Shown here: positions 7,404 through 10,731 of the stretch, piece by piece | Position numbering within the stretch: the stretch's first letter is position 1 | How the letters are laid out: the number at the start of each line of letters is the position of its first letter | Assembly: GCA_035532215.1 (NCBI GenBank) | Contig: DATKRK010000029.1 | Span: 1 to 10,731, forward strand | Direction of reading: 5' to 3' | Source of the DNA: JAICIG01 sp035532215 | GTDB lineage: Bacteria; Planctomycetota; Planctomycetia; Pirellulales; JAICIG01 | Length of the DNA: 10,731 nucleotides | Position numbers and translations under genes: made by a program | Notes under the pieces: generated by a model | Databases searched by the model: none | Told to the model about the DNA's origin: nothing | The model's input: only the letters and a program-made list of their open reading frames with translations

Positions 7404-7656
7404 CGGCCGGTTGCTCTCGCACAATGTCGGGTTGCGGAAGGGCATCCGCGTGGCCGAAGCGGATTTGCAGACATACCTGGAGGGGTGCCGGAGAGCCAGG
7501 CGGCAAACTCCGGCACCTGCTCCCAAGCGGACGGGCGGCCCGTTCAAGCATTTGGACGGCGAGCGTTTGCGAGTCGCATGGCGGCGGCAAGGTGTGCCGT
7601 TTGACCCGCCAAATGAACGTAATGCTCGGTCATCCGAGTCGTCGTGTGACCCATGA
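7396..7656 (+). pseudogene. C-terminal fragment of an excisionase-like HTH protein
   Basis: In this frame the DNA reads IESGRLLSHNVG, then KGIRVAEADLQTYLEGCRR and a basic tail. This is the second half of an excisionase/MerR-like (HTH_17) domain: the recognition-helix exit, the beta-hairpin wing and the helix that follows. The first half is missing and has been replaced by the restriction-gene start in another frame, so there is no usable start codon. Such small DNA-binding proteins direct excision by tyrosine recombinases. The frame stays open to 7656, but from 7544 it overlaps the recombinase tail on the other strand, so its true 3' end is unclear. Confidence 0.5.
7398..7419. repeat. 7-bp inverted repeat with 8-bp spacer at the fusion junction
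   Basis: CGAGAGC (7398-7404) and GCTCTCG (7413-7419) are perfect inverted copies around GGCCGGTT. The switch from restriction-gene to HTH-gene similarity falls at or inside the left arm. Arms of this size around a 6-8 bp spacer are the usual form of a tyrosine recombinase core site. A short match like this can also arise by chance. Confidence 0.45.
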
Positions 7657-8618
7657 GTTCCGAAACGGTCTTCAGGTCGACGCCGGCGACGATCGCCTTG
7701 GTCCCGAAGGCGTGCCGGACGCCGTAAAGCTTGGCGTCGGCTGACACGCCGGCTTTCTCCCTGGCCCGCGACACCCGTAGGGCCAAGCTGTCCTTGTTCC
7801 ACGGAGTTTTGCGATGATTGAGAAACACGTGGTCGCCTTCGCTCCGCTTGCGAATCCATGTCAGCAGCTTGACGGCGACCCGGTCGAGCGGAATGACCCG
7901 CGGGCGTGGGTTCTTCTGCGTGCGGCGGGTCTTATGCTCGCGGAGCACGAGCACCGCCTGCTCCAGGTCCACATCGGTCCAGCGGAGTTTGGCGGCTTCG
8001 CTTGGCCGGCAGCCGGTGTACCAAAGGAACACGAGCACTTGCCGGAAACGGGCGCCCGGCGTCACCTTCTTGCGGTGGCCGGGATTGTCGCCGCTGGCAC
8101 GCAGGATCGATTGGAATTCCTCGGGCGTCATGTCCCGCCGCGGCTCACCCACGCGGTGCGTCACTCCGCGGAACGGGTTCTCCTTGATAAGCCGACACTT
8201 CCAGGCCCAGTTGAAGGCGACCTGAACGTTGCGGAATGGCGGCGTTCTTGGTCCAGTCGCTCGCCCATTCGGGGTGCTTGTCGAGCCACTCCTCCATGTG
8301 GTCGGGCCGAGCCTCGGCGACCTGTCGCCAGCCGTGCGATTCGGCGAAGGACTGGAGATAGGGCGTGCGGGTGGCGAGCGTGCTGCCCGCCAGGCGTTTC
8401 TCGGCGAAGCCCTGATAGCGTTCGATCACCGACGCCACGGTCGGCTGCTCAGCGTCGGGATGCGGGTTGCGCACCGCCTCGAATCGCAACTCGTCATAGC
8501 GGTCGCTCGCCGCCTTCTTGTTCTTCTTCCCCTCGGCAAGCTTCTCGCGCTTGCCGTTGACCCAGACCATCCAACAGTTCTTTTGCTTGTTGAACCACGG
8601 TTTGGCAGTGCGTGCCAT
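7544..8618 (-). pseudogene. tyrosine recombinase/integrase with a one-base frameshift
   Basis: This is a phage-type integrase of the tyrosine recombinase family, which cuts and rejoins DNA at att sites. The start (MARTAKPWFNKQKNCWMVWV) is at 8618, with AGGGAGGG 7 bases upstream. The first frame runs to residue 128 (KNAAI) and then loses similarity; the second frame resumes at once with RNVQVAFNWAWK. One extra base at 8233/8234 (ATTCCGC where ATTCGC is expected) explains this. Removing it gives an intact 357-residue protein. In that form the N-terminal core-binding domain is about 58-150. The catalytic domain shows Arg204 (TGCRPSEA), a Lys near 229 (EHKTR), Arg301 (YGVRHAF, with Tyr at the first His of HxxR), His324 (LMGHTTT) and the nucleophile Tyr333 (EHYVHL). 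As read, the product would lack the catalytic domain. A sequencing error would make it functional. Confidence 0.88.
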
Positions 8619-8703
8619 TGCTGAACCCTCCCTTGAATGAAGAAACACTCGTGGAGACCAGGGAGGGTCTCGCGGTCCCCTCGGCTGCAACCGGGGGGAC
8701 CGC
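8619..8703 (-). promoter_or_regulatory. structured leader of the integrase mRNA
   Basis: Two tandem hairpins lie upstream of the integrase: GCGGTCCCC/GGGGACCGC (8672-8703, 9 bp) and GAGACC/GGTCTC (8654-8671). On the minus strand the loop region of the second hairpin reads ACCCTCCCT (8660-8668). It is the perfect complement of the ribosome binding site AGGGAGGGT (8625-8633), 7-8 bases before the ATG. A 9-bp helix between them would hide the ribosome binding site and would compete with the GAGACC hairpin. Translation control is inferred from pairing only. Confidence 0.5.
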
Positions 8704-8778
8704 ATTATTCTGTCACCTCACGGCGACAGGCATTTCGGACAGTGGCGGTAAATCTTTGACTGGTTTGCTCTTACAAAG

Positions 8779-8824
8779 AGCGGGCGAAGGGACTCGAACC
8801 CTCGACATCCAGCTTGGGAAGCTG
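8779..8824 (-). tRNA. partial tRNA-Gly(CCC), 3' part only: attachment-site core
   Basis: On the minus strand this reads CAGC-TTCCCAA-GCTG (most of the anticodon arm, anticodon CCC, Gly). The variable loop, a full T arm (GAGGG-TTCGAGT-CCCTT) and the acceptor 3' strand CGCCCGC plus discriminator T follow. CCA is not encoded. Identity covers standard positions 28-73 (46 nt). Position 27 is G rather than the expected C, and nothing resembling the D arm or acceptor 5' strand lies upstream. Tyrosine recombinases commonly use a tRNA 3' half as att core, and the integrase starts 160 bases away. This is not a functional tRNA gene as it stands. Confidence 0.85.
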
Positions 8825-9107
8825 CGAGCGACGCAACGCAAGTGGTAATCCGCAAGCACTTACGCCGACCGATTCCGCCGCTTGCACCGCTGCTTGCACC
8901 AGCGAAGCGGAAAACGATAACGCAACGACCGAAACCGAACCCGGCGAACTCGACCGGCAACCCGGCGAACCGCCCGCGGCGCCGGCCGCCGACCCGGCGC
9001 CCGATTCGCTCGCCATGCTCGCCGCCGCGTTAGTCAACCTGTCGGCCACCGACCGGGCGAAGCTGGCCGCGATGCTGTTGGCCGGCAACGATGCGACCGA
9101 GACATGA
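8814..9107 (+). CDS. small hypothetical protein, start uncertain
   Basis: The frame gives up to 97 residues. The last half looks like real coding: a Pro/Ala/Glu-rich stretch with a 12-bp direct repeat (8938-8949 and 8959-8970), then an Ala/Leu helix pair (SLAMLAAALVNL, then ATDRAKLAAMLLAG). Small proteins ending this way sit next to integrases in planctomycete islands, as I recall. The only early start is a TTG inside the tRNA fragment, without a ribosome binding site; the next ATG is codon 68. It may therefore be a truncated gene whose 5' end was replaced at the att site. The function is unknown. Confidence 0.4.
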   Translation: MGSCERRNASGNPQALTPTDSAACTAACTSEAENDNATTETEPGELDRQPGEPPAAPAADPAPDSLAMLAAALVNLSATDRAKLAAMLLAGNDATET

Positions 9108-9263
9108 GCGGCAATCGGGCGAGTGGCTGCGATCAAACGCGCGTTGAAGTGCTGCCGGCCGCCGGGGCGCCGGGCAGGCCCCCGCGGGCAACGACCAGTG
9201 ATTGATATACCCGCCGGGCATTTTTTTCAAAATCGCGTCCCCCCGAAAAACGGAGAACGTTAC

Positions 9264-9722
9264 ATGTTGACCAAGAAGCAGAGCGAGCTATTGGACGGAA
9301 TTGGCGGCAAGACGAAGCATGGGGCGCCGCACCTTTCGGAGTTGGCCGAATGTCTGAGCGATGCGTTCGGCGGGCCGCGGGCTTTGGCGGAGACGCTTCG
9401 CGATCTGGCGGCCGATCCCAACATGCCCGACTGGCTGCGAACGCGGGCCTACGGCATCGTTATCAACACCGTTTCGGCCGCCAGCAAGCTGGAACACGCT
9501 GAACCGGCGATTGAGTGCGAGTTGTTGAGCAGCGACGACATCGAAAAAGAGGCCGTGCGCCTCATGCGCGAAGCGCTCGGCATCGACGGCGAGATGGATA
9601 ACGACCTGGCAACGGTGGTTGCCGCGTGGCATGAATTGCCGGCCGCGACGCGGGCCGCTATCGTGGACGCCGTGAAGGCGGCGCAGGCAACCCGTTCAAA
9701 TACTCAATCGACAGGGGATTGA
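9264..9722 (+). CDS. hypothetical mobile-element protein with FGG motif
   Basis: The protein has 152 residues with an ATG at 9264 and GGAG 8 bases upstream; the frame extends to 9123 but has no better start. It is mostly helical and has no signal peptide. Residues 25-50 carry SELAECLSDAFGGPRALAET and then LRDLAA, a pattern loosely reminiscent of phage small terminase-like or HTH proteins and also present in the zinc-finger protein at 10117-10506. An acidic stretch (about 82-115) follows, then a helix with VVAAWHELPAATRAAIVDAV (118-137). The latter is of a type I associate with planctomycete island proteins. The next gene starts 4 bases after its stop, so the two are probably co-transcribed. 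I cannot assign a function. Confidence 0.7.
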   Translation: MLTKKQSELLDGIGGKTKHGAPHLSELAECLSDAFGGPRALAETLRDLAADPNMPDWLRTRAYGIVINTVSAASKLEHAEPAIECELLSSDDIEKEAVRLMREALGIDGEMDNDLATVVAAWHELPAATRAAIVDAVKAAQATRSNTQSTGD

Positions 9723-9726
9723 CGCT

Positions 9727-10152
9727 ATGGGCTATCGAGACGAGCTAATCAGACGGTTGCAGGATTCCGACCAGTGGGACGCACTCACGCCGGAGCGACG
9801 ACGGGAAATTGAACAGCTCGACGATGAGGAAGCCTGCCGGGCCATGGGAATGCAAGACGCCTTTGACTCAGGCTTTGAAATCTGCACTGACGACGAAGTC
9901 GACCGGTTCGCGCGGGCCGCTTCGCAGTCGAATGCCCGCGACGCCCTCGGCGTTTTTGATGGGCGACTTTTTGTGCTTGAGCCCGGCAAGAAACCTCGTT
10001 TGTCTGAACTGGGCCGTGCGTTAGCCGACTTCATCGCAACGGCAAAGGATCACGGGTTTCCCACCGAGGCTGACATCGCCAAGCAACTGCCGTCGGTAAC
10101 GTTGGAATGCTTGATGCTAATTGCGATGCTCGCAGAAACGGACCAAGCGTAG
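9727..10152 (+). CDS. hypothetical acidic protein
   Basis: The protein has 141 residues with an ATG at 9727, and an AGGGGA lies about 10 bases upstream, overlapping the end of the preceding gene. The product is acidic and appears soluble and helical: charged N-terminus (RDELIRRLQDSDQWDALTPE), Asp/Glu-rich middle, and C-terminal helices (LGRALADFIATA; VTLECLMLIAMLAE). I recognise no family. It forms a two-gene unit with 9264-9722. Its last 36 bases overlap the 3' end of the convergent zinc-finger gene. Confidence 0.7.
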   Translation: MGYRDELIRRLQDSDQWDALTPERRREIEQLDDEEACRAMGMQDAFDSGFEICTDDEVDRFARAASQSNARDALGVFDGRLFVLEPGKKPRLSELGRALADFIATAKDHGFPTEADIAKQLPSVTLECLMLIAMLAETDQA

Positions 10153-10506
10153 GTACGCCTGGAACGAACGCACGGCCCCGAGGCCGCCGGCGGCAAGCGA
10201 ACGGCGATAGAAATCCCGCCAGCTTTCGACAAAGCCCTGGACGCCGCCGAATTCATCGAGCATGGCGTTGCACAAGGCGACAAGGCGCTTGTTGCTCCGC
10301 TCGCCCTGTGCCTTGGCGAGTAGGTGATTCAAACGGCGGTCGTCTTGGTGCTGGCGAATGTGCGACCGCCGTTCTCGTTCAGCCGCATTGTGGCACGCCC
10401 GGCATTGCTTCATGCGGGACGCGCTGCCACGCGAACGCAGCCGAAAATCGGCGATGGCTTTGGTTTGCAGGCAGGCCCCGCACAACCGCAGTTCTGTGGT
10501 GGTCAT
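10117..10506 (-). CDS. CxxC zinc-finger (HNH/endonuclease VII-like) protein
   Basis: The protein has 129 residues. Residues 9-38 form a four-Cys zinc site: C9-x2-C12, 22 residues, then C35-x2-C38, with H39 and N40 in CRACHNAAERERR. This pattern is typical of the N-terminal treble clef of phage HNH or recombination endonuclease VII-like proteins and of small DNA-binding zinc ribbons; nuclease residues beyond it are not evident. The C-terminal part (72-125) is helical, with MLDEFGGVQGF then VESWRDFYRR, similar to the FGG segment of the 9264 gene product. The ATG at 10506 is chosen because the frame upstream has only TTG (10569); there is no Shine-Dalgarno before 10506, so the start is not firm. 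It is convergent with 9727-10152 and overlaps it by 36 bases. Confidence 0.65.
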   Translation of the reverse strand: MTTTELRLCGACLQTKAIADFRLRSRGSASRMKQCRACHNAAERERRSHIRQHQDDRRLNHLLAKAQGERSNKRLVALCNAMLDEFGGVQGFVESWRDFYRRSLAAGGLGAVRSFQAYLRLVRFCEHRN

Positions 10507-10634
10507 CGTTCTAGGCGATATAGAAACGCGCCGCGTGGGTTGTTGCACTGCGAAAAATAGCGTCGGCAACGCCGCGGCGAACCGAGGGCAGCCTAAGTTC
10601 GAGTTTCGCGGTTTTCGAGCGTAGTTTGAGCGGG

Positions 10635-10727
10635 CCGCCGCATGGGGCGCGGCGGAAAAACGGCAGTCGGCGAGCCGTAATTCGCGAGACAGGTCTCGCG
10701 GCGGCTTGGTCAGCCCGCGAGGCTGAC
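10635..10727. repeat. three tandem palindromes
   Basis: Three hairpins follow in under 100 bases: CCGCCGC/GCGGCGG (10635-10655), CGCGAGAC/GTCTCGCG (10683-10700, almost no loop) and GTCAGCC/GGCTGAC (10709-10727, CGCGA loop). None has a properly placed T-run. The last unit resembles short palindromic repeats scattered in planctomycete intergenic DNA. No gene is visible in 10507-10731. Confidence 0.55.
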
Positions 10728-10731
10728 AAAT

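Noticed and set aside
8612..8848. ORF ending in GEGTRTLDIQLGKL
   Set aside because: This peptide is a known kind of false translation of a tRNA gene; here it comes from the tRNA-Gly fragment.
9210..9227. CCC-GCC-GGG followed by a run of seven T as a terminator
   Set aside because: The stem has only 3 bp, too weak despite the T-run; it may instead be part of the promoter/leader of the 9264 gene.
1..10731. CRISPR array, rRNA or complete tRNA gene
   Set aside because: No regularly spaced direct repeats with unique spacers, no rRNA signatures, and only a partial tRNA were seen on either strand.

Overview
The window looks like a chromosome segment of a GC-rich planctomycete, probably of the Pirellulales/Gemmatales type. 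The evidence is family content: a DUF1501 protein, a gene starting with a Planctomycete cytochrome C (PSCyt1) heme domain, a TIGR03000-type domain, and a secreted glycine-rich TPR protein. I recognise these families by eye; no search was run.

Left part (1-5683). A small uncertain ORF (85-375, minus) and a gene-free stretch lead to a chimeric gene (963-1517, minus). Its N-terminus is a PSCyt1 heme domain and its C-terminus is the last two thirds of holo-ACP synthase, joined in frame. Upstream on the same strand is DUF1501 (1673-3076), the usual partner of PSCyt1 genes. Next come a likely intrinsic terminator, a signal-peptide + TIGR03000 + methyltransferase fusion (3482-4282, minus), and the divergently placed Gly-rich TPR protein (4622-5683, plus).

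Middle part (5684-7403). After about 700 bases without a gene comes a PD-(D/E)XK-like protein with a DUF5655-like tail (6404-7300). It is followed by only the first 27 codons of a large restriction/helicase protein. That reading frame is cut and joined to the C-terminal part of an excisionase-like HTH protein. The join lies in a small inverted repeat shaped like a recombinase core. This appears to be the remains of a defence locus broken by a mobile element.

Right part (7404-10731). The mobile-element module holds a tyrosine recombinase with a one-base frameshift (7544-8618, minus), whose leader can fold over its own ribosome binding site. Next are the 3' part of a tRNA-Gly(CCC) gene without its 5' half (8779-8824, an att core), a small possible ORF, two co-directional small genes of unknown function (9264-9722, 9727-10152), a convergent CxxC zinc-finger protein (10117-10506) and tandem palindromes. 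Three broken or fused genes in 10 kb point to a decaying, recombination-prone region, or to assembly chimeras; the sequence alone cannot decide.
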